A DNA stretch of 64,000 bases from Xenococcus sp. MO_188.B8 (GTDB taxonomy: Bacteria > Cyanobacteriota > Cyanobacteriia > Cyanobacteriales > Xenococcaceae), in NCBI GenBank assembly GCA_030065615.1, contig JASJDR010000005.1, positions 1 to 64,000 of the forward strand, written 5' to 3'. Both the position numbers and the translations under genes were made by a program. Numbering within the stretch: position 1 is the first letter of the stretch; every line of letters starts with the position of its first letter. Shown in pieces: positions 1-8,945 of this stretch. A model generated the notes under the pieces. The model ran no database searches. It was not told where the DNA came from and saw only the letters and a list, made by a program, of their open reading frames with translations.

Positions 1-893
1 TCAACTGTTGCTGCATCTAAATCTGGAAAAATTAAATCTTCAAGTCCCAACGATTTTCTTAAATTTTCTAGTTCAGTAATACTAGAAAGTTCTAGAGGAT
101 ATCCTTCTTGTTTAAGCCGTTCCTTGTATTCCTGCTCATATTTTTCAAGGTTATCTTGATACAAGGGTTTTATTGATTCCTTCTCAAATATTTTTACTAT
201 TTTTTGATCAAGATTATTTAATTCTTGCAATAATAAATTTAGTTCTTGACGGCTCTTAGAATTCAAAGGATATCCATTTTGATTAATTTTTTGTAAAAAT
301 ATATATTTGTAAATCTTTACACTTGTATCTCTTTCAAGTTTCTCTTTCTCTTGCCCAAATTGATTATCTAGATTTTCTTGCTTAGTATCATAGTCTGACT
401 TTAATTCTCTTATTTTTTCTCTTGTGTTAAGGCTTAGATTGCTTATTGATAATTCCCAAGAATCTTTAGCTTCATCATTCGAATCTAATGCAGTAGAGAA
501 TATCGGCTTAGATAACAGCTCTTCTATTAAATCTATTAGCTTTTCACTGTCTAACTTAGATTGCGAATTTTCTTTTATATAAAACGCATAGTTTGTGTCA
601 TCTGACCCTATTTGACTTATTTTTTTCTCATAATCCTCTACATCTCGTAATAATTTTTTATTATAATCATCTAGCTTTCGCAAAAAATACCCCTTACTAG
701 CCTGTTTGCGTTTTTCAAAGTCTTCTTTAAGAGTTTCTCTGTCCCTTTCGAATTTATAAATTACTTGTTTTATATGATTATACTGATGCCCTGAAAGTTC
801 AAGTTCAAAATGTTGAGTAATTTTTTGCTCAAAATTATCAATGGATAAGTCACGGCCAACATGTGTACCGCAGAAAGCTCTAATATCGTTCAT
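1..893 (-). CDS. Hypothetical coiled-coil protein, C-terminus cut by window edge
   Basis: An open frame of 297 codons begins at ATG 893 (MNDIRAFCGTHVGRDL...) and runs off the left edge without a stop. I read it by hand and found no internal stop. The protein is rich in Lys, Glu, Asp, Gln and Leu in heptad-like spacing, which suggests long coiled coils (for example KFERDRETLKEDFEKRKQ near residues 48-65). I recognise no catalytic motif, signal peptide or membrane segment in the visible part. It lies 123 bp downstream of the 150-aa gene on the same strand, so the two may be co-transcribed. The missing C-terminus could hold a recognisable domain. I do not know its function. Confidence 0.6.
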   Translation of the reverse strand, partial: MNDIRAFCGTHVGRDLSIDNFEQKITQHFELELSGHQYNHIKQVIYKFERDRETLKEDFEKRKQASKGYFLRKLDDYNKKLLRDVEDYEKKISQIGSDDTNYAFYIKENSQSKLDSEKLIDLIEELLSKPIFSTALDSNDEAKDSWELSISNLSLNTREKIRELKSDYDTKQENLDNQFGQEKEKLERDTSVKIYKYIFLQKINQNGYPLNSKSRQELNLLLQELNNLDQKIVKIFEKESIKPLYQDNLEKYEQEYKERLKQEGYPLELSSITELENLRKSLGLEDLIFPDLDAATV

Positions 894-1016
894 AATCTGT
901 CATCTTGAAATTCAAAGAGGATTTGATAGTTCTTAGCTAATTAACATCGAGTTTGTCAGAACTACTCGAGCTCTATATAGTTATTGAGCGTTAGAATTTT
1001 AGCAACCACTTGGAAA

Positions 1017-1469
1017 TCAGCCTTGCTGTTTGAAATTACCAATTTTTAAATTGCCACCAATTTCTACCTCAGTGAAAGCTTCCTGAGTAACAGAACCACC
1101 TCCCGTAGCTGTTTGTTCTACATCACCTATTTCCGCATCGCCTTTGACGTTAACACCCTTAAAAAATATGTGGTGAACCTGCTCATTTGACTCAAGCTCA
1201 TTCATGAGTATTTTCAGCTTGTGGGCAAATTCTGAATCTGATCTCATTTGCCTCTCTAAAACTTGCTGAAAAAATTTCTTGTTATCTTCTGTGGGGTTAT
1301 TCTCTGCTTGTACTAAAGCTCCTTCCATACCCTGTTGTTTGAATCTCTCACGAATCAAATTAATCAATTGACCAATCTTGTCGGAAATGGCTTCTCCCAA
1401 TTGCTCGCTACCCTTTTCAAGCGCTTTTGAGAATACTAGAGTAGCTATGGTTGTTACGATAGGTTCCAT
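1017..1469 (-). CDS. Small conserved cyanobacterial-type protein with two-rung C-terminal motif
   Basis: A 150-aa protein. Residues 1-100 look wholly helical and begin with a hydrophobic amphipathic stretch (MEPIVTTIATLVFSKALEKG). The last 45 residues are low in helix formers and hold two matching units: VNVKGDAEIGDVEQ at 106-119 and VEIGGNLKIGNFKQ at 135-148, joined by a Gly/Ser/Thr linker. The units align on V, G, D/N, IG, D/N and Q, 29 residues apart. A helical N-domain followed by a paired beta-type motif resembles proteins with HeLo/Bell-like domains and amyloid-signalling tails, but that is only an inference. Small proteins with this N-terminus seem familiar from other cyanobacteria; no function is known to me. 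It sits just upstream of the coiled-coil gene on the same strand. Confidence 0.75.
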   Translation of the reverse strand: MEPIVTTIATLVFSKALEKGSEQLGEAISDKIGQLINLIRERFKQQGMEGALVQAENNPTEDNKKFFQQVLERQMRSDSEFAHKLKILMNELESNEQVHHIFFKGVNVKGDAEIGDVEQTATGGGSVTQEAFTEVEIGGNLKIGNFKQQG

Positions 1470-1692
1470 ATACTTCTCCTAGAGTCTATACTTTCGCAAT
1501 TTTTGTCTCTAGCTCATGAGTATAACTAGAGTAAGAAAAAATTTATTTTGCTTTTAATTCTTAGTGTAGTACTGTAAGCTATCGCGATTCAAGAAAAGTA
1601 TCAATACTTAACACAAAGATGAAACATACTGCAAACAAACATTCATGTAGAATCTAGTTTTGAAAATAATATGGATACTTATCAAACAAGTT

Positions 1693-3738
1693 TTATGTTA
1701 GTGCATAAACCAGATTTTCAGGTAGAGGACGATATTCAGCAAATTCCATCGAGAAAGTCGCCATTCCCTGAGAAAGCGATCGCAGTTCTGTAGAATAACC
1801 AAACATTTCTGCTAAAGGCACTTCCGCCCGCACAATCTCAAAATTATCTCTAGTAGAAGAACCAAGTAACAAAGCACGACGGGAGATTAATTTACCTTGT
1901 ATTTTCCCTAAAAATTCCCTTGGAGTTTCCACCTCCAATAGCATCATTGGTTCCAGGATAGTTGGTTTAGCAGCAGCAAATCCCTCTTCAAAACCAGCCC
2001 GCGCCGCAATCCGAAATGCCATTTCTGAAGAATGATTCGGATCGCAAGCACCACCTTCAATAATTACTTTGACCCCAGTAATCGGATAACCTTTAAGCCA
2101 ACCCGTATTCACCGCATCCCGAAATCCCTGCTCGCAAGCGGCAATAAACTGATTGGGAATTTCCTGCTTACTAGCCCGATTTTCCCAGACAAAACGTTCC
2201 TCAGAAGGTTCAATGCGCCCTCTAACTTGAGCAAACTGTTCGGTTTTGCCAATTTGTTGTTGCACAGTGTAATCAAAACTAGCAACTTGGGTGATGGTTT
2301 CTCGGTAGGCAACTGCTGGCGCACCTACATAAGCCTCAGCGTTGTATTCCCGTTTCATTCTTTCGAGATAGATATCGAGATGCAGTTCTCCCATCCCCGA
2401 AATTAAGGTTTTATTGGACTCTAGATCGGTAGCAATGTGCAGCGTGGGATCTTCTTTAACAAAGTGATTGAAAGCTTTCATAATGCGATCGCTGTCTTCA
2501 GCATTTTTCGGAGTAATCGCCAAAGTCATTACGGGATCAGGAGTCAAGATTCCTTCGAGAGCTAGATTGGTACCGATAGAACAGAGAGTATCCCCAGAAG
2601 CCGAATCCACACCCATCAAACCGACAATCTCTCCCACTGTTGCTGATTCTAGTTCTTGCCGTTTATCGACTTCAATTCTGACTAAACGACGCAGACGAAG
2701 CTTTTTCTGGGTGCGGGTATTAATCAAGCGATCGCCCTTATTTAATGTTCCGGCATAGATGCGAGTATAGGTAAGCTGCCCAAACTCATCATCAATTAAC
2801 TTGAAGGCTAAGGCAACGGAAGGACTATCAGCTTTGGGGTTAATTTGTACTTCTTCTTGTTTAGAAATATCGGTAGCCGTCACTAATTCCCTTTCCACAG
2901 GCGAAGGCAAATAAAGCGAGACGGCATCGAGTAAATTTTGAATACCTTTGTTTTTCAATGCCGAGCCTAACAGTACAGGAGTGAATTCTAAGCTCAATGT
3001 TCCCTGACGAATCGTATTCCAAATCAGTTGAGGTGAGATTTCTGATTCTGCTAATATTTGTTCCATCATCTCTTCCGAAAGCATCGAGACGCGATCGAGT
3101 AATTCTTCTCTAGCAGTTTGAGCTTCTTGTTGTAAATGCTCGGGAATGGGTTTACTGATTAGCTGTTCCCCATGTTTTCCCTGATAATAATGAGCCTGCA
3201 TCTCAACTAAATCGATCGCGCCTTCAAACTCATCTTCTGACCCAATGGGATATTGCAACAGTAGCGGATTTAAATCCAATTGCTCCTGTAACTCTTTCAC
3301 TACTCGAAAAGGATTTGCCCCAATGCGATCGAGTTTATTGATAAAAGCAATCCTGGGGACACGATGGCGTTTCATCTGTCGATCTACCGTAAAAGACTGG
3401 GACTGCACCCCAGCTACTCCACAGAGCACCATAATCGCCCCATCCAATACCCGTAGCGATCGCTCAACTTCGATAGAAAAATCAATATGACCAGGAGTAT
3501 CGATTAAATTAATTTGAGTATCCTGCCAAAAACAGGTCGTAGCCGCAGAGGTAATAGTAATACCTTTCTCCTTCTCCAACTCCATGTAATCCATCGTCGC
3601 ACCCTCTTCATCACCCTTTACCTCATGCATCTGATGGATTTTACCTGTATAAAAGAGAATACGCTCAGAAATAGTTGTTTTACCCGCATCAATATGGGCA
3701 GAGATCCCAATATTACGTATATTTTGGCGAGAAATCAT
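1693..3738 (-). CDS. fusA: Elongation factor G paralogue (translational GTPase)
   Basis: A 681-aa ribosomal translocase family GTPase. The G motifs are intact: AHIDAGKTT (14-22), DTPGH (80-84) and NKLD (134-137). Domains II to V follow in order, including the domain IV stretch GGACDPNHSSEMAFRIAA. EF-G promotes tRNA-mRNA translocation or ribosome recycling. The gene is solitary, not in an rpsL-rpsG-fusA-tuf cluster, so it is probably a second EF-G. The N-terminal signature HEVKGDEEGATMDYMELE followed by EKGITITSAAT is closer to the mitochondrial EF-G1/spdEFG1 style than to the usual bacterial form. The ATG at 3738 is the first start in frame. I am sure of the family and unsure of the specialised role. 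Confidence 0.92.
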   Translation of the reverse strand: MISRQNIRNIGISAHIDAGKTTISERILFYTGKIHQMHEVKGDEEGATMDYMELEKEKGITITSAATTCFWQDTQINLIDTPGHIDFSIEVERSLRVLDGAIMVLCGVAGVQSQSFTVDRQMKRHRVPRIAFINKLDRIGANPFRVVKELQEQLDLNPLLLQYPIGSEDEFEGAIDLVEMQAHYYQGKHGEQLISKPIPEHLQQEAQTAREELLDRVSMLSEEMMEQILAESEISPQLIWNTIRQGTLSLEFTPVLLGSALKNKGIQNLLDAVSLYLPSPVERELVTATDISKQEEVQINPKADSPSVALAFKLIDDEFGQLTYTRIYAGTLNKGDRLINTRTQKKLRLRRLVRIEVDKRQELESATVGEIVGLMGVDSASGDTLCSIGTNLALEGILTPDPVMTLAITPKNAEDSDRIMKAFNHFVKEDPTLHIATDLESNKTLISGMGELHLDIYLERMKREYNAEAYVGAPAVAYRETITQVASFDYTVQQQIGKTEQFAQVRGRIEPSEERFVWENRASKQEIPNQFIAACEQGFRDAVNTGWLKGYPITGVKVIIEGGACDPNHSSEMAFRIAARAGFEEGFAAAKPTILEPMMLLEVETPREFLGKIQGKLISRRALLLGSSTRDNFEIVRAEVPLAEMFGYSTELRSLSQGMATFSMEFAEYRPLPENLVYALT

Positions 3739-3900
3739 AGCATCAAATGGGCTACGTGCAGGTGTTAGAGATTAAGTATTAGGAAACAATTATCTTAATT
3801 GTGCAATATCTTGTAATTTTAAGCTTTATAGAGATTGTAATGCAGAATACCATTCTCTTGATAGGATCAAAATATAAAGAATATTGGCAAGGTATGAATT

Positions 3901-4398
3901 ATGGTTAAATTTGCCGTTGCAGTAATGAATGGAACTCAAGCACGTTTTTTCACTTTAGATTCAGCAGCAATATCTAAATATGAATCTAGTCCTAATTTAA
4001 TCGAACAACAAAGTTTATCGGATTCGACCCAAGAACTTCACGGTCAAGAACTGTGGGCAAATACCAAAACTGGACGTAACAGAGGTTCCAATGGTCAAGC
4101 TCATGGCTATGATGATCATCGCCAAAACCACAAAATCGAATTTGAAAAACGCTTTGCTCATAAGATTAGTGATGCCATGCTGGATATGATTAAGGCTCAT
4201 GATGCGAGAAAATTGATCTTAGTAGCAGAACCCAAGATTCTTGGTATTATGCGCTCCTCTATGACTGACAACTTATTTAAAACCCTAAATATCCAGGAAG
4301 TAACTAAAGATCTTTGTCATTTTAAAGTTAATCAAGTTCACGATTATCTGGCGAAAAAAGAACTATTACCAGCTTGTCAAAAAGTCTATTCTCGATAA
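3901..4398 (+). CDS. Host attachment protein family (eRF1/pelota-like fold)
   Basis: A 165-aa protein beginning MVKFAVAVMNGTQARFFTL, the start pattern of the host attachment family (Pfam PF10116). This family shares the fold of archaeal/eukaryotic release-factor domains and has been grouped with the bacterial/archaeal eRF1-like proteins. A basic, Gly/Asn/His-rich middle (residues 55-80) precedes HKISDAMLDMIKAHDARKLILVAEPKILG, a typical core. The family name comes from plant-associated bacteria; its biochemical role is uncertain, and ribosome rescue has been proposed for relatives. No operon partner: the preceding gene is divergent and a 697-bp gap follows. Confidence 0.8.
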   Translation: MVKFAVAVMNGTQARFFTLDSAAISKYESSPNLIEQQSLSDSTQELHGQELWANTKTGRNRGSNGQAHGYDDHRQNHKIEFEKRFAHKISDAMLDMIKAHDARKLILVAEPKILGIMRSSMTDNLFKTLNIQEVTKDLCHFKVNQVHDYLAKKELLPACQKVYSR

Positions 4399-5095
4399 AG
4401 CTGCAAAATTACCTTAACTATCACATAATACAGCGATCGCAAGAAACAAGCTAACCTCTCGCGAAATCAGATTTGTTTTCCGAATTAGATAATACTTATC
4501 TTCTCTAAGATCTCGTCGCAGCTCTAAACAAACTTTATCTTTTTTGCGATCGCGCAGCGCCAGCTTATGCTGATCGTGAAACGACTACCGAAGGTCTCGC
4601 GCAGCGCCTCGCTTTGCGAGATCGCGCTTTTACAAGCAAAAACTGTTAACAAGAAAGTACCATACTCAAAAGCCTGAATCTTGTTGCTCTACTAGAACGC
4701 CGCTTCATTAGTAAAATTTGACAAACTGAGCCACAAAAAGTCAACATTTCTAGGTCTTTTTCAGTCCCTGCTCTCTGCGTACCGATACCAAAATTGGCGT
4801 TGCTGATTTAAAACATGAATTAAATAGTAATACTAATATGGTTCTTGGTTTTTGGCTCTTGGCTATTAACTTTTTGAGAACATATTACTGAAGATGATAA
4901 ATTTGCTTTTCATAGCTTGATTCAGCAACGCCCCGAAATTTAATGATCGCGAAAATTAGTAGGTATAGCTCTAACTATCTGTTCGGGTTTTACTACTAAA
5001 ACCACTATGTAAAGCTCTGTTAATTTTCCTTAATTTAAATTAACATAACTTATATATTGTTAAAGATTTTTTATATGTAAAGTTGCAAGACAGCC
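4399..5095 (+). other. Intergenic region with REP-like hairpins, upstream of nblA
   Basis: No convincing gene in 697 bp. The first half carries a cluster of REP-like hairpins (annotated separately at 4545-4627). The last 120 bp before nblA is very AT-rich and should contain its promoter. A weak NtcA-like half-match (GTA N8 TTA at 5009-5022) is present but does not fit the GTA-N8-TAC consensus well, so I do not call it a site. Confidence 0.6.
4545..4627. repeat. REP-like cluster of short GC-rich hairpins
   Basis: Two hairpin units lie in tandem. One has the stem CAGC-TTAT-GCTG and the other CTCGC-TTT-GCGAG. Each is joined to the shared arm TCGCGCAGCGCC, which also appears at 35828-35932 and, degenerate, at 16276-16300. 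The GC-rich units stand out in an AT-rich gap. They look like members of a REP family mobilised by RAYT transposases such as the one at 34949-35458; that link is inferred. Confidence 0.7.
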
Positions 5096-5293
5096 ATGAA
5101 CTACTCCGAAAAATTATCTCTAGAACAAGAATTCAGTCTCAGAAGATTCGCTGATCAAGTAAGAACTCTTTCCCCAGAGCAAGCGCAGGATTTGTCGTTA
5201 GAGCTTTATCGGCAAATGATGCTCAAAGATAATCTTTACGAAGAGCTCTTAAAAGATTATTGGGGAATGACCTCAGTTCCGATGTCTGCCTAA
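5096..5293 (+). CDS. nblA: NblA phycobilisome degradation protein
   Basis: A 65-aa protein with the NblA family core LSLEQEFSLRRF (residues 8-19) and LSLELYRQMMLKDNLYEELL (33-52). NblA (Pfam PF04485) is a small helical adaptor that binds phycobilisomes and the Clp chaperone, driving antenna breakdown under nutrient starvation. Length is normal for the family. No strong Shine-Dalgarno precedes the ATG. The gene stands alone after a long AT-rich upstream region, as expected for a starvation-induced gene. A HEAT-repeat gene about 0.8 kb downstream might be related in function, but nothing in the sequence proves it. Confidence 0.93.
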   Translation: MNYSEKLSLEQEFSLRRFADQVRTLSPEQAQDLSLELYRQMMLKDNLYEELLKDYWGMTSVPMSA

Positions 5294-5361
5294 ATTTTGT
5301 TTCGCGGGTAATGAGCGCGATTCACACAAAAACTCCCGTCTCAACTTAGAGGAAAGAAGTG

Positions 5362-5994
5362 ATGTCCCAATTAGTTTCCTATGCACTAGGAACATTTGTT
5401 GCTTTGTTTCCCATTACCAATCCAGTGGGAGCTGTGCCCATCTTCTATAGCTTGACAGCCAACGCCAGCAAGGGTCAAAGACTGCAACAAGCCAAGAAAG
5501 TAGCTCTCAATGCCAGCACAATCATGGCATTCTTCTTTGTAACTGGACAAGCAATTCTCGACTTTTGGGGAATTTCCCTAGGAGTATTGCAAATTGCTGG
5601 CGGGCTCTTGATAGCCCGCACTGCTTGGACATTTGCCGAAACCTACCAGTCCCAGCCTGATACAAGTAGTTACGATCCAGCTCAAGCTAAAGATATTGCG
5701 CTGATTCCTATGGCGATACCTCTAATAAGTGGGCCAGGAGCTATTGGGTTAGTAATTGGTCTGGCGGCTCAAGATCCTCAATGGTCTAACTATCTTGGCG
5801 GCTTGTTAGGAATCGTCATGCTAGGGATTATACTCTATCTCTGTTTAGCTTGGGGAGAACTACTGGTTAAAGTTTTTGGCCAAGGCGGTATCCGAGTTCT
5901 GAGTCAAGTATTGGGCTTTTTCATTTTGGCAGTCTCAATCCAACTTTTAGCCGATGGCATTTTTTCCTTGGTACAAGAATTGGGAATTCAATAA
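5362..5994 (+). CDS. MarC family (UPF0056) integral membrane protein
   Basis: About 210 aa with six predicted membrane spans: hydrophobic segments near residues 5-25, 45-65, 68-88, 115-135, 145-165 and 180-200. The first span holds the family signature ALFPITNPVGAVPIFYSLTA. MarC/YchE/YhgN proteins are inner-membrane proteins; export of small solutes such as amino acids has been proposed for some, and the name no longer implies antibiotic resistance. I chose ATG 5362 because AGAGGA at 5349-5354 is well spaced for it; an in-frame GTG lies one codon upstream. No operon partner is evident. Confidence 0.88.
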   Translation: MSQLVSYALGTFVALFPITNPVGAVPIFYSLTANASKGQRLQQAKKVALNASTIMAFFFVTGQAILDFWGISLGVLQIAGGLLIARTAWTFAETYQSQPDTSSYDPAQAKDIALIPMAIPLISGPGAIGLVIGLAAQDPQWSNYLGGLLGIVMLGIILYLCLAWGELLVKVFGQGGIRVLSQVLGFFILAVSIQLLADGIFSLVQELGIQ

Positions 5995-6111
5995 AATTAT
6001 CTAGAGTTAGACAAACACTGGACTAAATGAGCATCAAGTTTTAACCGTCATAACTCAGAACTATTCAACAAAATCAATCAACTCAAATTACCTAAATTTT
6101 TAGATATTCTC

Positions 6112-6768
6112 ATGGAACTGCATCAGATTGAAACCTATCTCGAAAGCCCTAATCCTCAAAATCGCATGAAAGCGATTACCGAATTAAGGCATTACGATCC
6201 ACCATTAGTTGTTCCCTTACTCAAGCGCAGGATGTATGACCAAGAATTTATGATTCGTTCCTTTGTGGCGATGGGTTTAGGCTTTAAGCGTACAGACGAA
6301 GGTTTTGAGTTGCTAGTGAATATCATCGAAAACGACAAAGACTATAATGTCAGAGCTGAAGCAGCTAATTCTCTAGCTAAATACGGCGAACAATCCATTC
6401 CCCATCTCGTGAAATTATTTCAAAAGGACTCCCACTGGTTGGTAAGACAGAGTATTTTTGCTGCTATAGATTTAACACAATATCCTGAAATTCTCTTAGA
6501 TTTGTCTGTTTTAGGTCTTAAGGGAAATGATCCGGTAGTTAAGTTAACCGCGATCGCAAATTTAGGTCAATTAGCAGAATCAGCTCAAGCCTCATCAGCT
6601 TTAGAAATGCTTTTGGAAGCAGCTGGTTCCGAAAAAGCCATAATTCGTGCCCAAGTAGCCAGAACTTTAAAACATTTTGTAGATCCTAGAGCAGAATCTA
6701 CTCTCATGCAACTACGACAAGATTCTGATTATCGAGTAGTTGGTGCCACCTTGGAAACACTTGTCTAG
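6112..6768 (+). CDS. HEAT-repeat protein
   Basis: A 218-aa soluble protein made of about five to six HEAT-type helical hairpins, for example NPQNRMKAITELRHYDPPLV, MIRSFVAMGLGFKRTDEGFE and YNVRAEAANSLAKYGEQSIP. Each unit has the D-x-x-V-R-x-x-A-x-x-x-L-G-like spacing. In cyanobacteria, HEAT/PBS-lyase repeat proteins include phycobilin lyases (CpcE, PecE) and NblB, but this protein has no feature that assigns it to them. It probably acts as a protein-binding scaffold. It stands alone; the nearest genes are marC upstream and a rhodanese-like gene downstream. Confidence 0.85.
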   Translation: MELHQIETYLESPNPQNRMKAITELRHYDPPLVVPLLKRRMYDQEFMIRSFVAMGLGFKRTDEGFELLVNIIENDKDYNVRAEAANSLAKYGEQSIPHLVKLFQKDSHWLVRQSIFAAIDLTQYPEILLDLSVLGLKGNDPVVKLTAIANLGQLAESAQASSALEMLLEAAGSEKAIIRAQVARTLKHFVDPRAESTLMQLRQDSDYRVVGATLETLV

Positions 6769-6975
6769 AATTGCTGTTTTAGTACTTACAAATTTTATTT
6801 GCTTACAACAAGTTAAAAGAAAAACAAGTAGGGCAAAGGAATTTTATTCTTTGTCCTTTTGAATACATTAATAATTTAATTTATGTCAAACTTTCTTTAC
6901 AAAAATACATTTAATCTTAAAATATAGTTACAATATAAAAGTAAGTTTCACTAAGTAATCCTATTGAGATCGATC

Positions 6976-7353
6976 ATGAGTGTTTTCCTTAATTTGATTC
7001 CTATTCCTGCTCCTCTAAAGGCTCAATCTCGCGTTTATGACCTGAAAGAACGCCTCGACTGGGGAGAGCCAGCTTTAACCATTATTGATGTTAGAGACCG
7101 CCATCTCTTCAAAGTCAGTCATATTTTAGGAGCAGTTTCTCTGCCGATGAACGAGTTAGTCGCTCGCGCTTTAGTCAATTTTGAATTAACTCGCGACATA
7201 TATGTCTATGGTTCTACTCAAGAGCAGACTGCCATAGCTGCAGCGCAACTCCGTAGTGCTGGATTTCAAAATGTTGCCGAACTTATAGGTGGTCTGGGTG
7301 CTTGGAAAGCTTTTGACTATCCGATAGAAGGCAACTCGGCGATAGTCGCATAA
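6976..7353 (+). CDS. Rhodanese-like domain protein lacking the catalytic cysteine
   Basis: A single rhodanese fold of 125 aa: IDVRDRHLFKVSHILGAVSLP matches the CH2A region and IGGLGAWKAFDYPIEG the C-terminal signature. The active-site loop, normally C-x-x-G-x-x, reads VYGSTQEQT here, so the sulfur-carrying cysteine is absent. It probably binds a protein or phosphate-like group instead of moving sulfane sulfur. I use ATG 6976; a TTG four codons upstream is also in frame. The next gene on the same strand, a DoxX protein, starts 79 bp later, so the two could form a transcription unit. Confidence 0.85.
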   Translation: MSVFLNLIPIPAPLKAQSRVYDLKERLDWGEPALTIIDVRDRHLFKVSHILGAVSLPMNELVARALVNFELTRDIYVYGSTQEQTAIAAAQLRSAGFQNVAELIGGLGAWKAFDYPIEGNSAIVA

Positions 7354-7432
7354 ATATTTACTTGACTTGTGTTAAATCCCATAAGCACAAGTCTATAAAT
7401 CAAATACCCACTAGACTCCCTCAGAATTTTCT

Positions 7433-7972
7433 ATGTCTCCTAACAAAATACTAACCACGATCATTAGACCAAATTACAGTCCAAATTTCTGGAGTCAGAC
7501 AAGCTGGGCTATATTTAGAGCCGTTGTCGGAATTATGATGATCCACAACGGTCTAGATAAATTATCAAATATCGAAAGCTTTGCTGAAGCTTATGTAGCC
7601 TATCTTGGTCTGCCATTCCCTATTTTATTGAGCTATGTAGCTGCCTATACTGAGTTAATTGGTGCGCCTTTAGTAGCTCTTGGTTTGTTGACTAGACCAG
7701 CGGCATTGGGCTTATTTGCTACCATGTGTGTTGCAATATACCATCATATCTCCGTAGCTGGTTTAAGCGTTTCCTATTTAGAATTAGCAGCTATCTATGC
7801 AGCTTGTTTTCTCTTCTTGCTAATCAATGGAGCTGGCTTATTTTCTACCGATGCATTACTTGCTAATTGGCTTGATAGTAGTACTCTATCTCAAAAAGCC
7901 AAGCAAATTATGTTGTTAGAAAAAAGTTATCAAGCGTCTAATACAGCAACAACTTTGAGCAATAAAGAGTAA
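7433..7972 (+). CDS. DoxX family membrane protein
   Basis: A 179-aa protein with four hydrophobic segments. The first contains RAVVGIMMIHNGLDKLSN, the usual DoxX start, and AAYTELIGAPLVALGLLTRP is the family core. DoxX-like proteins are small inner-membrane proteins linked in various bacteria to quinol oxidation, thiosulfate or redox homeostasis; the specific reaction is unknown here. The rhodanese-like gene just upstream could fit a sulfur or redox theme, although that rhodanese lacks its cysteine. Confidence 0.85.
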   Translation: MSPNKILTTIIRPNYSPNFWSQTSWAIFRAVVGIMMIHNGLDKLSNIESFAEAYVAYLGLPFPILLSYVAAYTELIGAPLVALGLLTRPAALGLFATMCVAIYHHISVAGLSVSYLELAAIYAACFLFLLINGAGLFSTDALLANWLDSSTLSQKAKQIMLLEKSYQASNTATTLSNKE

Positions 7973-8149
7973 TCAAAAATTGGGAAAATTTCTTGTACAA
8001 ACACAAAGACCCCTAAATGAGTTTTGCAAGTAAATCTAAAAATCGACTATCGATTGATTTTCTCACCTAGTAATCTGGGAATATCCATAAAAATCTATCT
8101 ACTTTGATCAGCATAATTGCTGATCTTTTTCCATTGCAATCATCGAAAA

Positions 8150-8932
8150 TTAATCAAGAAAATTCTGAGAATGAATAATTTTTTCAAGTTGGATCTCCCT
8201 CTCCAGAAGGCAGGCATGACCGCTCTCTGGAAGCAAAATTTTCATAGCATTGGGCAAATAGCGAGCTAGTCTATTTGCTTCAGTTACAGAAGGCAAAAGT
8301 CGATCAGCCGCCGAAGCTATAATCAAAACAGGCTGAGATACTTTATGTAAAGGCATTTCATCGAGACGAAAATCATTGAGTAAGGAGAGCCGCCAAGCAG
8401 CACTATTCGCTGTCACCGACTGCATAGCCGTCAGTAATGAGTTTCGATTTTGAGATGATATGCGCTCCGAAGCAATGAGAAACGGTAATAGCCCGATAGT
8501 CGAAACTTGGTAAAAAGGTTCTGGCAGCCATTGAACAATATTTGAACCCCAACCCATAATTAGTTGACGAGAAAAGCAAGAGGCAGAATTGATTAAAATC
8601 ATGCGGTCAAATAACTCATTCGAGTAAGCTGCTAGTTTTAGAGCTAGACACCCACCAAACGACTCCCCACAAATGTAAACAGGTCGAGAACCTCCTAATT
8701 GCTGCTCAGCTTGGATCAGATCTGCCGTCTGTTCGACTAAACCCGACCAGTCACTTAAGTCATCTGCAGGAATGGACAAACAACGGACATCGAAAAGTCT
8801 TTCTAGTCCTTTTAACTGAGTTTTTAGTAATTGTCCAGTACCATCCATCCCTGGCAAAAAAACAAATAAAGGATAGGTTACTTTTAGCTCCCTTGGCTTC
8901 AAAAAGCGCAAGCGTTTTTTAAAAATTGACAT
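8150..8932 (-). CDS. Alpha/beta hydrolase, phytyl-ester-synthase N-domain type
   Basis: A 260-aa alpha/beta hydrolase. The oxyanion strand PLFVFLPGMDGTG (21-33) is followed by the nucleophile elbow GESFG with Ser91, an Asp in ASAADRLLPS near 211 and a His in ESGHACLL near 240: a complete triad. The opening LFVFLPGMDGTG matches the esterase/lipase/thioesterase half of plant plastid phytyl ester synthases (PES1/PES2). The gene starts 13 bp after the acyltransferase gene on the same strand, so the two form an operon that reproduces as two genes the fused plant enzyme. Substrate is inferred: acyl groups from lipids or acyl carriers. No signal peptide. Confidence 0.85.
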   Translation of the reverse strand: MSIFKKRLRFLKPRELKVTYPLFVFLPGMDGTGQLLKTQLKGLERLFDVRCLSIPADDLSDWSGLVEQTADLIQAEQQLGGSRPVYICGESFGGCLALKLAAYSNELFDRMILINSASCFSRQLIMGWGSNIVQWLPEPFYQVSTIGLLPFLIASERISSQNRNSLLTAMQSVTANSAAWRLSLLNDFRLDEMPLHKVSQPVLIIASAADRLLPSVTEANRLARYLPNAMKILLPESGHACLLEREIQLEKIIHSQNFLD

Positions 8933-8945
8933 AAATAATTTGAAG

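Noticed and set aside
5009-5022. NtcA site upstream of nblA
   Set aside because: GTA-N8-TTA misses the conserved TAC half and no well-placed -10 follows.
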